Source of the DNA: Gentiana macrophylla
Taxonomy: Eukaryota > Streptophyta > Magnoliopsida > Gentianales > Gentianaceae
NCBI GenBank assembly: GCA_026214975.1
Contig: JAOBSW010000078.1
Span: 22,581 to 86,580, forward strand
Reading direction: 5' to 3'
DNA length: 64,000 nt
Shown: one piece after another, positions 24,302-36,589 of the stretch
How the letters are laid out: each line of letters starts with the position of its first letter
Numbering within the stretch: the first letter of the stretch is position 1
The notes under the pieces: generated by a model
What the model was told of the DNA's origin: nothing
Seen by the model: only the letters and a program-made list of their open reading frames with translations
Database searches by the model: none
Made by a program: the position numbers and the translations under genes

Positions 24302-26130
24302 TGAATTCTTTAAGATACTTAGTACATTTAGGCATTTGAGACAATACCTCTCACTAAGGGCATACTCACTTTAGTGTCCTAAGTATCCTCCTCACCCCAT
24401 CATCTTGCTTGTCTTTGGCGAGGTTCTCTCCTTGCTCTTCGTGGATAAGGAAGGGCTTTATCATTCTTCGTGGCCTGATTCTTGATCGCCTCATCCTCCT
24501 TATCCTTCCATCTCACAAACTTTTCTTCCTTTTTCTTAGTCGAAGTACCGCCTTGACTTTCCTTTCTTTCCTCGTCATCGTAATTATTTTCATCCTCAGA
24601 AGAATTGTCACTAAGCTCCTCATCGTTGCTTTCTTCGGCATGTGGTTTTCGATTTCCCTCCCCGAACTCATGGCGTCGGGGAGGGGCTACTCGCTTCCGA
24701 CATCTTGTCGGGTCCACTGTTACCACTTCTCAATGTTACTTCATTCAACTCCTCTTCTTGTCCATACTCCCATTGTGGTGTAATGGCGGTGCAAACATTC
24801 ACATCGACTTTTGGGTTTCTCTCGGTATAACTCGGGAGTTTACCGTGAGGTCTGCTGCTGCTTGCTGGGTCCGCCATTTGACCAACTTGTCTCTCAATTG
24901 CTTTAACACTAGTAGACGAGTCTTCACCATGTCTACCGACTCATCGAATTTGTGTTGAGGACACATGAGGTGGTATGATTGTTGTTCGAGTTTGATTCCA
25001 GCCACCTTGAGGCCTTTGGGAGTTACGAGGCGGCCTTTGATAGTTTGAGTTGAAAGAATTCGAATTTGAAGGGCCAGGTGGTAACTTGGCTTGATTGAAG
25101 TTTTGTCGTTGAAACCCTGAATAGTTCTGGTTCTGGTTGAAGTTTCGGAAGGGTTGGTTTTGATTATCCATTAAGTTTACTTCTTCCGTTATCTCGGTTC
25201 CTACTGCATTCCCGGATCGTAAGGTGCGTCTGCGTCAAGATTGGCCACCGCTTGCTTATCAATTCCATCCGAGCAACCAACGACTTTGTATCGGGATTGC
25301 TTGCGATGACCTTCTTTCTTAACAATATTGGTCTTCTTAGGAGTCGACCACATATTGTTCTTAGCGATGGTCTCAAACCACTCAGAGGCGCCTCTCATCA
25401 CCTCCCCTAAGAAGGATCCATGGTGTGTGGAGTCAAGATAGTCTCTATTAGGTTGAGAGACACCTCGTAGAATAGTTCCAACAACTCATGTCTATCATAT
25501 CCGTGATTGGGGCACTTCCTCATCAACAGATTTAATCTCTCCCAAGCCTTGCCAGCAGTCTCATCCTCCAATTGCTCAAACGTAGCTATTTCCCGTTTCA
25601 TCTCCATAATCTTGCCTGGTGAAACCCACTTAAGAGCGAAGGCTCTTTTGACATCATTCCATGTATGGAGGAATGATGTGCTAACGACTTAAACCATCTC
25701 GCTTGCTTCACCTTTTAAAGCAAAATGAAATAGCTTCAACTTTACGATCTCGTAATCAACACCAGGATAATGGCACGCTTTCATGATTTGTAACGAATGT
25801 GGACAAGAAGTCGTGCGGGTCTTCTTGAGCGATGCCATGGAAAGAGCTATTTTGGACTAGTGCAACTACTCCATTTTTAAGGTCGAAATTTACTCCCCAT
25901 ATCAGGTGGACGAATAGGTCTATGTCCTCGAGAAAATCTTGATTAAGATATGGAGTGTAGGGGTCTGGTTCAACTGATTTAGGCTGGTTTTGGCGGAATT
26001 GTTGAAGTTGTTGATTTATGCCGACTTCTTTGATTCTGCTTTATTTCGTCAGAGCTTGCATTTGTTGAAGGAGTAAATTTAATCGAGCTTGGGGATCGGG
26101 ATTTGGAATTGGTGGATCTTGATCCGCCAT
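24302..26130 (-). pseudogene. Athila gag, multiply frameshifted
   Basis: Probable start ATG at 26130 (MADQDPPIPNPDPQARLNLL), reaching a stop after about 29 codons. The capsid core of the Retrotrans_gag type is at 25407-25607 (EIATFEQLEDET...AWERLNLLMRKCPNHG). An Asn/Gln-rich spacer at 24941-25171 and basic/acidic tails at 24400-24877 follow in other frames. No zinc knuckle is evident. Confidence 0.75.
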
Positions 26131-26990
26131 TTTGTCCAAATCGGGAGAAGCCTTCTTCTAAGGATAGATCGTTCGTGCTCGGGATCAAAGATCGAAGTCC
26201 CTTCTTACTTCACGTTTGCATAAACCAGAAGAAAGGAGAAGGAAGAAATCAACCCTTTGGGGTTGATTAGAACAGGTTTAGAAAAGATTAGATGGTTTAG
26301 AGGGAGAAAAGAAAAGAGAAGGAAAGAGAAGAAAGAAAAGAAGTGATGATTGAACAGATCGAATCATGGCGCCCGGTGTTAATGGACGTTAAGTGCGAAT
26401 CGAACGCTCGTTCGATTGAATGAACGTTCGTTCAGAGGGCAATTGAGGTGGACGGGCGTTCAAGTTGTTGAACGCTGCTCGTTGATACTGAAAACCTAAA
26501 AACTAAGGTTACGTAAATTAAAAGCGAGATAAAAATAAAAGCGAGAAAAGACTTATGGAAATAAAATCAAACAAATCTATAATTACGGAAACAGATCTAA
26601 GCTATAAAAAAAAGGTAAGGAAAATAATTGAAAGAAAATCAAATAAAATAAAGCAGATAATAAATGTAATCCTAAAATTAAACGAAGCGGAAAAGAAACC
26701 TACTACGAAAAGTTTAAAAACAAGAAAAACACTAAGACGGTAAAAAACGTGTTGAAATCTTCTAGGGCCAAAATGGAGGGAAAACAGTGGATTTTGACCT
26801 CGAAAACGCATTGAACGGCCTCACGGCGGTTCACCACGTCGTCGGCGTCGGAACGAGCTTTCGAATTGGGGTCCTGCGTTCCAAACGGACACTCGAGCGA
26901 AAGTTACGGCCAAAATACTACTACGTGCTAAAAGCGATCCTTTTGACACGTAAAATCGCGTCTATGAAGAATCCGACAACCGTTACCGAC
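26131..26990 (-). other. Athila 5' leader with GAACG-NN-CGTTC palindromes
   Basis: Non-coding leader between primer site and gag. At 26370-26475 it carries gaacgctcgttc, gaacgttcgttc and ggacgggcgttc, the palindrome family found in both LTR types. The rest is A-rich without domains. Confidence 0.65.
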
Positions 26991-27007
26991 TCCCGGCAAC
27001 GGCGCCT
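26991..27007 (-). promoter_or_regulatory. Athila primer-binding site
   Basis: Minus strand reads AGGCGCCGTTGCCGGGA, the conserved TGGCGCCGTTGCCGGGGA type used by Athila and related gypsy elements (thought to pair with tRNA-Asp), with an 8-nt spacer to the LTR edge at 27016. Confidence 0.85.
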
Positions 27008-27015
27008 AAAAAACT

Positions 27016-28589
27016 TGTTCGGTAAAAACTAGTTTTACAATTTATAACCGAAACACCCCAAGTATAAGGATCGTAGTATAGGGTGTTTACGGGTTAAATC
27101 CCAAGCGGAGTGGAATGTTTATCGGATTCAAATATAAATCTATATCAATTATGTCACAATTATCTATCTAAACTAAAGCTGAAACTAACTAAAACCTAAA
27201 CCTAAGAATTAAAACTAGAACAAGAATAAAAACAAGCAGAAAATACTTAAAGCAGAAAGGCGGACGGCGCTCACTTAAGTGAACAGCGCCTGAAACTAAA
27301 TCTAATGGACGGCGCCTCGCTATGCGGACGAGCCGCCCGAATCTGAATCGGCAGTAAAATATGCAGAAAATCGGCAAGAAACTAGGGTTCTAAAACTAAA
27401 ACTTAACTAAAGATTAAACTAATGATTCGATTAATAAACATTAAAGGAAAACACAGCGAGGCGATCAGATTCCACCCATCAACCAACAACTCAACTAGAT
27501 GATGATTTAGAACATAGTTTTTAGTAGTGATTTTTCACGGATTCAATTAGATACCTCTAACCAAAATCTAGGGTTTCGTTTATCTTTTCAAATAAACTAA
27601 ACATGCAATCAACACGAAATCACGAGATTGTTTCCAAACTCTTACTCAACTAATCATGCATAATCTCTTAAAACACAATTAGATGCATTACTTTGAATAA
27701 AAGAGAACTCAAATAAACAGACTTTCATAAATTTATTCAAGCATAAATTAAACATAGATCGTTTCATCAAATCTTAATTCAATAAAACTTAAACAATATA
27801 AAACAGATCCAAAGTAATGAAAAACTATGAAATAAACTCACTAAACTTAAGCATCGAACTCTCTAGTTGGTTTGTGTTGTTGATAGGCTTCCTCCGTCGA
27901 CTCACTGCAAGGCTTTTAGCCAACAATCATGTTGGAGATGATTGTTGGATTGGAGAAATTCATCTCTGTGGAATTAGGGTTCTGGCCGCAGCTTTTTGGT
28001 GTAAAATTGCGATCTCAATTATGTGGTATGAATTAGGGTTGGAAATTTGCCGCTTTATTTATAGGAATTTGAGTCGGTTATGACTAAGTCGGCAACGGAC
28101 GCCGTCTCGAATATCCGGACGCCCGCCCGTAATGCCTGGACGCCGAGTAAACGCTTCGTTCATCCTCCGTCTGAACTCTCGAATGTAAAATACGATTACG
28201 ACATTTGCATGGACTTGATTCACTCATACGGGACTTTCGCTCAAGATCAGTAGATGCCCGTTTGAACTGCTGAGGATCGGATCTCTTCATCTTTATCCAA
28301 TTTCTTCAAGCCAATTCCAACTCTATCTCTTATAATTCGACTTGAGCTTCATTTATCCTCATTATATGCACGAAAATTAACACCTACATGATAAATAAAC
28401 AATAAAATCCAAATAATAATAATTCCATTAAATCAACACTTAAAATCATCAATTTTGCATACAACCCTCTTAAAATCATCTTTACTCAATATTTACACTT
28501 AAACCCTTAATTCTCATGTAAATTACGCAAATGTGGGGAAAATAATAATGAAATAAACCTTTAATAATCATATAAATATGGCCTTAACA
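27016..28589 (-). repeat. Athila element 5' LTR
   Basis: Pair of 17084-18653. It ends in aaca at 28589, followed by the duplicated taagc. Palindrome array at 28095-28270. Confidence 0.93.
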
Positions 28590-30553
28590 TAAGCCAACAA
28601 TCAATACAATCAAAGCGCGCGGAAACTAAATGCTCGGGTAATAAATATCCATAAAGATACTAGAATAGAAAAGGGTACTAGAAATCGAAAGTGTATCAAA
28701 ACAATACAACTGAAGTCCCTCAAAAGTCCAAACGAAATACTATGAAATAAGAAATAAAGATGATCACTCGTCATCCCAAAGTATTATGAACAAAGTATAT
28801 AAAATAGTGCAACAACTCAAATGTAAAAGAAAGTGCATAGAATGAAACATCAAGCTCAGAGATCCTCCTCAGGGACATACTCCTCGTAAAACTCGTACTC
28901 ATGTTCGCCTTCTCACCCCCAAGCACATACAACAGAAATGCACAAGGGGTAAGTATTTAATACTCAGTAAGGAAGAGAAGTACATTTTAAGCTTAGAATA
29001 TACAAGACTTATTATCAAATTTCTAGAAAAAGGCAAGACAGACTCGATTCTACGCATAGAGGTTACATCTCCCAATATGCCTAAACTGTAGCTACTTAGC
29101 TTATCTTTGTTACAACATGCTATCAAGGCGGAACGTGACATATTGAAATCTTCAGGATACAATAACCACGGAACGTATTGAAATCTTCAGGATACAATAA
29201 CCGGTTCCGATAGTATGAACATACGGCGATGCCTATAGGCCTGGCAGCCGATAGGACCCTCCTCACTTTGATCGTCTGCTCACACATCACGCTATAGATC
29301 TTCAGGATCTACCCAAGACCACATGGTGTTTAATCTTTTATCTAGCAAGTTGTGTAGTATTAGGTGATTAACTATCCCTCCTAGTTCATTTAGATAACAC
29401 TCCCTTACCGACACCACTCATCATGATCAAAAGACCAATTCTAGCCTAAGTAAGGTTTAAAGGTGTTATAATAAAATAATAATATGTTTACAAAGGTTTA
29501 AGGTTGACTAAACGACCCTAAACGATAGTCGAAAGCCAAATTAAACAAGCTGGAAGGCCAGCTCCAGGTGGACGCCCGTCTGAAGGGCCAGACGCCCGTC
29601 TGAAGGCTCTGGACGCTCGTCCAAAATAGTGGACGCCCGTTCAGACATTCCCTTTCAATCCTGTATCAAAAATTTCACCTCAGACGCCCGTCCGAGGTAT
29701 CCAGACGCTCGTCCAAGTATGGACGCCCGTCCAGAAAACTAGACGTTCGTTCATCCTGGAAATTTTCCAGAAACTAATTTCTATCCTTCATCGTTTTCAT
29801 CCATTTTTCAAACCAAAACCCAATCTTTCTTAACCAAAATCCATCTAAATAATCTACCAACCGTACCAAACATCAACCATATCATAGACATCAATTTAAC
29901 GCCAATTAAATCACTAAAACAGCAAGGAAAACAACACAGCCATTACATATTCGAAAAAGCGAAAACGTAAGAGTTTCTCCTTACCTTTTCTCGCTAAAAA
30001 CTCGAACTAGTGCTTTGTGCCTAGTACCGATGCAAAGCTCTCGCCACGAGGATTCCAACGGTATGCTACGATCCGAAAACGGAATAGAAACGAGGAGATA
30101 TCAAGGATCGAAATTTGATGTGATTACAAGGCAAAACGAATTTAACCTTCAAACTCGTCCGAAACACGTAAACCATAACTCCAAAACGACTAACCTTCAC
30201 GGGGCGAAATTGGTATCCAAACGACCCTTGTGATTCGTAGAATGTTTTTCCCTTGAGCAGTCTGCACAACCGATCAACAGATTAACTCCGATTATCAAAA
30301 ATCCTTTCACCCTCTTTTCTCCCCTTTGTTGTTCCTTCTCTGATGAAACCGTTCCCTTCTCTTTTTTTTTCCAAAACTGATAATGATGAGAATAATGGGG
30401 ATTAACTCCCATTAATCCCTAAACCTTTTTTTTTTTTTTTTAAACCATTAATTCCTCTTATTTTCTTTTTCTTAAATTCCAAAAATAAAAATATAATATT
30501 CCGATTTTTATTAAAAGACAAGAATGCCCTTTATCGAAAACCGGGATATCACA
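28590..30553 (-). repeat. Tekay 5' LTR, outer fragment
   Basis: Continues the LTR broken at 17083, starting with the second taagc. Matches about 10050-12010 and ends ggatatcaca. Palindrome array at 29569-29755, more regular here than in the 3' LTR. Confidence 0.92.
29569..29755. repeat. Array of GRACG-NN-CGTYC palindromes in Tekay 5' LTR
   Basis: Seven to eight tandem-like ggacgcccgtcc / agacgctcgtcc units at irregular 15-35 bp spacing, counterpart of 11032-11220. Confidence 0.85.
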
Positions 30554-32576
30554 CTAACTTTGTACTATAAGGCTGTCATCCATTACACAATGCCCGTTTC
30601 TGGGCCTTTAAAATATTCTCAAGGCCTAGGGAACCACATGAAATATAAAACAGTTTGGGCCCCAACATTCATTCCTAAATAAAAATGAGTTTTAACACAA
30701 AATATACTCCTAAAAAGAAACACAAAATATACTCCTATGTCCTTAAATTAAAACGATTTAGAATATCAATACAACATCTTGTAGATTTATTTCCTCATTC
30801 TATCACTAATTTATTATTTATCCAAAAAATTTTAAATATTAAAATCACCGCAATGATAGTGAAAGTATATTTTAGACTTTATTAATGAAATTCAGGTCTT
30901 TCATCAACTAAATATTCCTTGTGAAAACATCTAAAAGACTAAAACAACTCTTATTTTGAGATTTAGAAGCACCTGTATCGGCTATTTTTAACGAATTCTC
31001 TATTTTACAGTTTCAAGTACTACATTTTCAAATTTATAGAATCTCTGTCGAATATAAAATGCATCAAATTCTTTATTTAACATAATTTGGGTGAGTGTGG
31101 TAGATATATATAAAGGAAATTTTATGAGAACATTTGTAGTAAATACCGTAAATGCTTCGAAACTATATTTTATAGAGTTCATCATTCAAATATAGGAAGA
31201 AAAAAACACTGAAACAATTGTTATATTTTTTTTACTGTAAATACATATTCCGTAAATTAAATATATTTTATATAAATTTTCTTTATATCTACCGTATTCA
31301 GACCACATAATTATATCAGCAAAAAATCACAGTGGATTCTACAATTGAGCCTAAACACATTGATGTCTTGGAGGCACGACAAAAGCAATGCATTGGTCAA
31401 TACGGTTCATCGTGATACTTGGTATGGTTCTTCCACATGGTTTTATGGTACATTGAAATGGTAGTGGATTCATTGTTGATGCAAGGACCATGGTCTAATC
31501 AAGGAATGGGCCGGCACTGGGCCCGGGCGGGATGGGCGACCGACTCTGGCCCACGATACAAGGGGGCTCATAGTTACATGTTAAATTTTTAGAATTTTAT
31601 CAAAAAATCGGGATAGAAAGAAACTATAATTTAATAAGGACAAAAGTAACAAATATGAAGTAACAAATGTGGAATAGAGTAAATATGAAGTAACAATTCT
31701 GAAACTCAAATTAACATTAACACGTGAAGTAACAATTTTAAAGTAACAATTGTGATTTTTGTCCTTTATAATCATGAAAATGTTATTTTTGTCCTTCCAG
31801 ACCTTTTTATTAATTTTTTTTGTCTTTGTGCCCCTTCCCCCTTAAATTTTAGGGGGAATGAGGCTCTAGGACAAAAATATTTTATTAATTAAGAGATAGG
31901 ACAAGTTTGAAAAAATGTTGCATAAAGGACAAAAATGTATCTTAAAAGACCCTTTTACCCTTAATGTTAATTAAGCTCTAAACGCGTCTCACTTTTCACG
32001 GTAAAATTGTCAGCGAAAATTGTTGGTTCACCGAGATTTTGCAGAGGACTCAAAAATCATCGAAAATTGGATGGATTTTCACTAGAACGCAAAATTCATC
32101 ACTAATTTGGAAGGATTAATACTCAAATCGATCTCATATCGAAGCTGTACGATCTCAGGTAGGGTTCTAATTGTGCACAATTCATTTTGTTAGAAAAATT
32201 AGGGTTTAAAAATTTTAGGTTCAAATTCACTTTTCCTCTTCCTTTCACCTGCTCGCAGAGGATTACAAGTGAATTAACTGCGCGAAAATGGCGAAAACAA
32301 GATCCAAAATAGCTGTGAAGCAAAGATTTGATCAACACATTGATAAGTAAGTACTAATTGGACGAATTCACTGCTTTGTTTTCCTGTATTTAGTGGACGA
32401 GATTTCGATCATTTTGATTGTTTTCTCAGAGATTTCTTTTTTTTTTTTGGCTATTTTTTGGTGTTGTGGTCTTGTTTCTTCTGCAGATGATGCTGCAGTC
32501 ATATTGTGCTTGATGGGGAAATGAAGGAAATGGCCATCATGCTGGGGCTACAAACGTTGCTTGTGTAAACGTTTGC
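30554..32576. other. AT-rich intergenic DNA between Tekay element and gene fragments
   Basis: No intact gene. A GC-rich patch (about 31505-31550; gggccggcac, ggcccgggcggg) resembles the terminal sequence of some plant DNA transposons. Repeated 'aggacaaaaat' phrases at 31740-31940 are typical of decayed mobile DNA but not diagnostic. Confidence 0.45.
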
Positions 32577-32905
32577 TTAAATTTATGCAGGTATTCCCGG
32601 GAGATTCAAATCGCGAGATGATCCGAGCACCGCGATTCCAGAGAATGTTAGAGAATGGAGATCTACAGAGGATCCATGATAAGTGGTGGGACGTTTAGTG
32701 CTTGCAAAGATACAAAGCAATGATCGATTTCAACACACATTCTTCATATGAGAAGCTATCTTTGGCCTTTTTCTAGTGTGTGGGATAGCTCATCGTTGTT
32801 TCTATATTGGTCTATTACTTAAAGATCTATTTCACCAAGTGCCGTCGTGAAGGAAGCCATGAAGTCTTTGCAAAGACAACCGAAACTAATCTCGAACATT
32901 CATCG
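32577..32905 (+). pseudogene. Fragment of a plant glutamate-receptor-like (GLR) channel gene
   Basis: After a splice-acceptor-like tract (tttatgcag at about 32590), the translation contains ENGDLQRIHDKWW (about 32643-32690), the conserved end of the ligand-binding domain in plant ionotropic glutamate receptor homologues. About 60 bp further, broken frames give the C-terminal membrane segment pattern (SLAFF, LIVVSILVYYLKIYF, KCRR) expected next in GLR proteins. Stops and shifts interrupt both parts. Only the last part of the gene is present; nothing upstream matches. A decayed fragment or one captured by a mobile element. Confidence 0.7.
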
Positions 32906-33017
32906 AGTTGTAAGCGGTTTAGGTATCCTCTTTTTTCCTTTTCTTCTTCCCTGTAAGAGAGCCATAGTCTCTTCTTCTCCTTTGGGAGGAAGAAGACGAC
33001 GTTTGTTTACCCTATAG

Positions 33018-33078
33018 ATTAGCTAGCTAGCTAGCTAGCTTATACAGTAATTCGACAGATATATATATATATATATAT
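33018..33078. repeat. Short AGCT and AT microsatellites
   Basis: About five AGCT units (33020-33041) and an (AT)n tract (33058-33077), in what would be the 5' flank of the R3H fragment. Confidence 0.9.
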
Positions 33079-33130
33079 GGATTCCGTATCGATTTCATCT
33101 TTATCTTTGTTGCGGCGACGGCAACGCCCA

Positions 33131-33640
33131 TGGCTATGGAGGCTGCCGCCGCTACTGATTGAAAAGGAGGAGGTGGCTTGCCTGTTGATGGTTCTCAGTA
33201 TCGTTGGTGGATCCGCTTTTGGTCGAGGCGCTTCAAAACCCTCGCCATCGACTTACACTGCGGATGGAACTCGATGTACAGAGGTTCTTACGTAACTCGA
33301 TTTGCAGATTTGAATTCCAGGCTTTCCCTACTTCATACATGCGTCTTGCAGCACACCGAGTAGCTCAACACTATGGTTTTGCAGACAATGGCACTGGATA
33401 ATGTTGTAGATGGTCGGGTATACGTAATTTTGGTTAGAAAAAAGCCTGAAAGCAAGTACCCTACTATCTGTTTGTCAGACATACCAGTTAAACAACAGGA
33501 AAATGTCAAATTTGAGCAGGTTAAAATTGTTCTCAAACAAAGGCCAAGCAAAGAAAATGGTGCAGGTGAATTAGGATCAAAACGCAGTCCTGTTAGAACT
33601 GTCGAGGAGAGGAAGGAGGAATATGATTATTTTGTCCATT
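33131..33640 (+). pseudogene. R3H/SUZ-domain single-stranded nucleic-acid-binding protein gene fragment
   Basis: Plant R3H-domain proteins bind single-stranded nucleic acid. From a probable start at 33131 the translation reads MAMEAAAATD, then a stop and GGGLPVDGSQ. After a shift come VDPLLVEALQNPRHRL, RMELDVQRFL, FPTSYMRLAAHRVAQHYG (the R3H helix and RxxxH core), then QTMALDNVVDG, KPESKYPTICLSDIP (SUZ-like) and KRSPVRTVEERKEEYD. At least one stop and two frameshifts break it. Coding matches end abruptly near 33640, followed by a 30-bp direct repeat (33629-33690, attattttgtccattattta). Domains run without introns, so it is a first-exon fragment or a retrocopy. Confidence 0.85.
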
Positions 33641-34079
33641 ATTTAGGCAGTAGACAAATAGATTATTTTGTCCATTATTTAGGTTGGAAATGGGAAGTGG
33701 AGCAATTTTTTTCATAACTTGGCAAATTCTAAATTGTCGGAAGAGTTGTATACTTTTTTGTTCAATTGTTGTAATTGGAATAACATCTCAATTATGCTTT
33801 TGAGGGAAGTCATTATTCACCACTATCTGGCTTTGAAATCACATTCCAAAAGGCATGTTCATTTGTTAAACATTAATGTAGCTCTTTGTCCTACCTCTTC
33901 TCTCGGCTTTTATGTATGTTTTGATTCACTGGAAAATTCACTAAGACAATATTGAATATTCACTCAAATTCACTTTAATATTCATCCATTGTTTACATGC
34001 AATCATGTCGATGTTGTTCAACTTTTTTATAGCAACAATGATGATCTTTTGAAATTTTTGCATAAAGGACAAAACTATT

Positions 34080-34235
34080 TATTCATCGTCGAAATTCACT
34101 TGTGTTCAAATTCATTGTTTAAATTCACTACCGAAATTCACTTCATTAAATTCACTAATTTTCAAAATTCATTGTCGAAATTCACCGATTTTCGGGATTC
34201 ATCAATGTCGAAATTCATCGATTTTGGGATTCTTT
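34080..34235. repeat. Degenerate tandem GAAATTCAC/T repeat
   Basis: About ten irregularly spaced copies of (c)gaaattca(c/t), some as ttcaaattca or aaattcac, within 155 bp. Confidence 0.7.
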
Positions 34236-35145
34236 GAATTGTTCTATAATTCGCGTTTTTCATAATCAGTCCATTCGTTAACATGAATTGTGTGTGTGGA
34301 TTGTGTGTTCAATATGTCGTGTATTCCCTCATCGAGGAGGTAGTTTGGTTCATCGTGAATATTCACTAAAGTGAATATCGAAAGTACAATTTTTTTGCAT
34401 GTCATATTGATAAGTGAAAATTAGATGATGCAATGATGTTGATTTGTGTGTGGATTGTGTGTTCACAATTCCAAAAGCGTGAAATGAGGGAGTAGACGGA
34501 CAGAGAATAATGAAGGGAGATGGAGCGATTTGAATTACTTGGGGACTAGAAACAACTATTCTAATGAATGTTCACATATTTCAATTATTCTATAATCTCA
34601 TTTATTGTCTATTGGTTCATTAGTATATGTATGATTTTTAGTCATAACTTCAAGAACTACAATGCTATCATTAAAATTACTTTTGTTCGAAATTTCATCG
34701 TTATTCGAAAATTCATTGTTAACATTCACTAGTGAATTTTTGACAATAACACTCATGGAAAATGGAGTAACAATATCAAACCAAGTCTCAAAACGAAGAC
34801 TATTAATGAAATACTTTTGTCCTTGGGCCTCGTTCCTCAAAATGTAAGTTTGGTGAAATTTTTTTCACTTTTGACTCTTGCATCCTTTACATAACATATA
34901 ATATGATTATGAAGATAATTCAACAAACACTAAAAGAAAGAACATCCAAAAAAACCTTGTAATTTTATTAAAAATATGGAAATTTTTACAAGGTCTTGGG
35001 CTCCTCCCGGCATCCTTCCAAAATACATGAGTCCTCAATGTACTTCCAAAGACTCTCCTTAGAACCCTAATCCGGAAAATCCATTGTGGGGAAAACCGAA
35101 TGCTGTGGGGAAAGAGGTGAGCCTCCATACGCTGGAATGTCTAAC

Positions 35146-35146
<1 letters not shown>

Positions 35147-35176
<30 letters not shown>
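35147..35176. repeat. Poly(A) tract of 30 nt
   Basis: Uninterrupted A run; length uncertain in any assembly. Confidence 0.95.
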
Positions 35177-35178
<2 letters not shown>

Positions 35179-36589
35179 AGATCTAACTGCAAAAGAAAGT
35201 GGAAAGCTAGGAGATGCAACTCCCAAGTAAAACAAGAAAATGAATCAACTAAACTATATCCAATTTGATGTAGAGCAAGGCATTAGCAAAGCTTTTGCAC
35301 CATCATTCACATGAGCATCAATCAAAAAGAAAACACCGCTATAAAGAGCCAAAATTGAAGCTAGGTATCATGAGAAAAACATCATCAATATCATAATATT
35401 TTTTTTTGAAGCCAAAACAAGGACTAAAAAATCAGACTAAAAAAGATGCCTCTAATTAATGACCCAAAGCTACCAAGATGTTGAATACTTCATCGTAATA
35501 ACTTAAAAAGGTTGCTATCAATCTCACATAGCTAAAAAGGCTCCAACAAGAGTCACCATTTGAATTTTAATACTACTAACATGAAATCTTTCCCTAACAA
35601 GCCCCTTAACATGAAATCTTACCTTTCTCTTTTCACCCTCAGACGTTGCTCGAAACTCTTCACATCCGACACCGGATGTACTTGAATCATTACCGACCTT
35701 TGTTGCATCAAATTCATACCCCAAGTCTTTATAACTATCAACCACAATATCATGCTTAATCGACAAAAGGTTTTGGCATTTCGTCGAACAACTATGGGTA
35801 TCCTTCAAACCTCCATGGTTCAACAAGTGGAGCTTTCCTCCTCATCAAACAAGCAATTCCCAACCCAGAGAAATGGAGATAGATTCAGACGCCATATACA
35901 ATGAAAAAGGTGATTCAAAACAGCTTGAACGGGTTGATCAATTCATCAAACACATTGTGTTGTTCATTTTCCAAGACATTTGGAAAAGAAACGAGTTGTT
36001 GGACTAAATGGGGGAATTTCAAATGAACACCTTGCGTGCACCATTCTCGCATCTCTTTCTCAATCGAATTTTTGGTTGCTTCGTTGTTTAAGTGAAACAT
36101 AATCACCGGCGTTGGAAAAACTCGGATTTATGCTCAATTTCATTAGGAACATTGAAATTTAACTCATAAAACTCAGATTTATCATCTTTGCTTTTCTTTG
36201 AACAATAAGAAAATAATACAATTGGCAAATACACTGCTCAATCGATGATTTCTTCGAGGAAGAAGCCTATGAATTCGATCTCCGAGGAAGAATCCCATGA
36301 ATTCAAGATCGATGATAGTGAAATTGGAAGAGAATCAATTGCGATCCAAAATGAAGTTCGTCGGACCATTTTTTGTCTTTGACGTCGACTTTCTCCAAAA
36401 CAGAGGAAGTTTGAGTTAAGATTCGGTTAACTAAGGGCAATTTAGTCATCTAATTATAATTTTGTCTCTTCACTTTTATAAAAATGTTAACTAGATTGTT
36501 AATTAAAAAATATGTAAAGTGTCATAATCCCTAATTTTCCATAAATTTTATAGGTTTATATAAAATGGCTGAAAATTATAAAGTTTCAC

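Larger units (their letters stand above)
17084..28589 (-). mobile_element. Athila-type Ty3/gypsy retrotransposon, structurally complete
   Basis: An 11,506-bp element inserted in the Tekay 5' LTR, flanked by perfect taagc duplications (17079-17083 and 28590-28594). LTRs of about 1.57 kb start TGTTAAGGCC and end in ..CGAACA on the minus strand. The primer site is GGCGCCGTTGCCGGG and the polypurine tract AAGTGTGGGGGTGT. Gag, protease with LGASINVMP, RT, RNase H and integrase are in standard gypsy order. The LGAS protease, the FMDDFSVYG RT box and the 3' non-coding block place it in Athila. Gag and protease are broken; the RT core and the integrase core are open. Confidence 0.93.
9968..30553 (-). 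mobile_element. Tekay/Del-type chromodomain Ty3/gypsy retrotransposon, interrupted by an Athila element
   Basis: About 9.07 kb of its own sequence once the 11.5-kb nested element is removed. Order on the minus strand: 5' LTR (30553-28590 plus 17083-16991), primer site, gag, protease, RT/RNase H, integrase with chromodomain remnant, polypurine tract, 3' LTR (12010-9968). LTRs are about 2.04 kb and start TGTGATATCCC. Flanks ctaat (left) and ctaac (right) give an imperfect 5-bp duplication. Assignment to Tekay/Del is by integrase and RT motifs and the type of chromodomain. All coding domains are broken by frameshifts. Confidence 0.9.
33720..36589. other. AT-rich intergenic DNA, no recognised gene
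   Basis: Contains a cluster of GAAATTCAC-like repeats (34080-34235) and a 30-A run (35147-35176). The minus-strand open frames 35524-35826 and 35915-36106 have no recognised domain. The A run could be a retroposon tail but no matching body was identified. Confidence 0.45.

Noticed and set aside
32287..32348. 20-codon ORF (MAKTRSKIAVKQ...) followed by a perfect donor gtaagt and a later acceptor ttcttctgcag
   Set aside because: Splicing the two gives an immediate stop and the peptide matches no family I know. Too short to call a gene.
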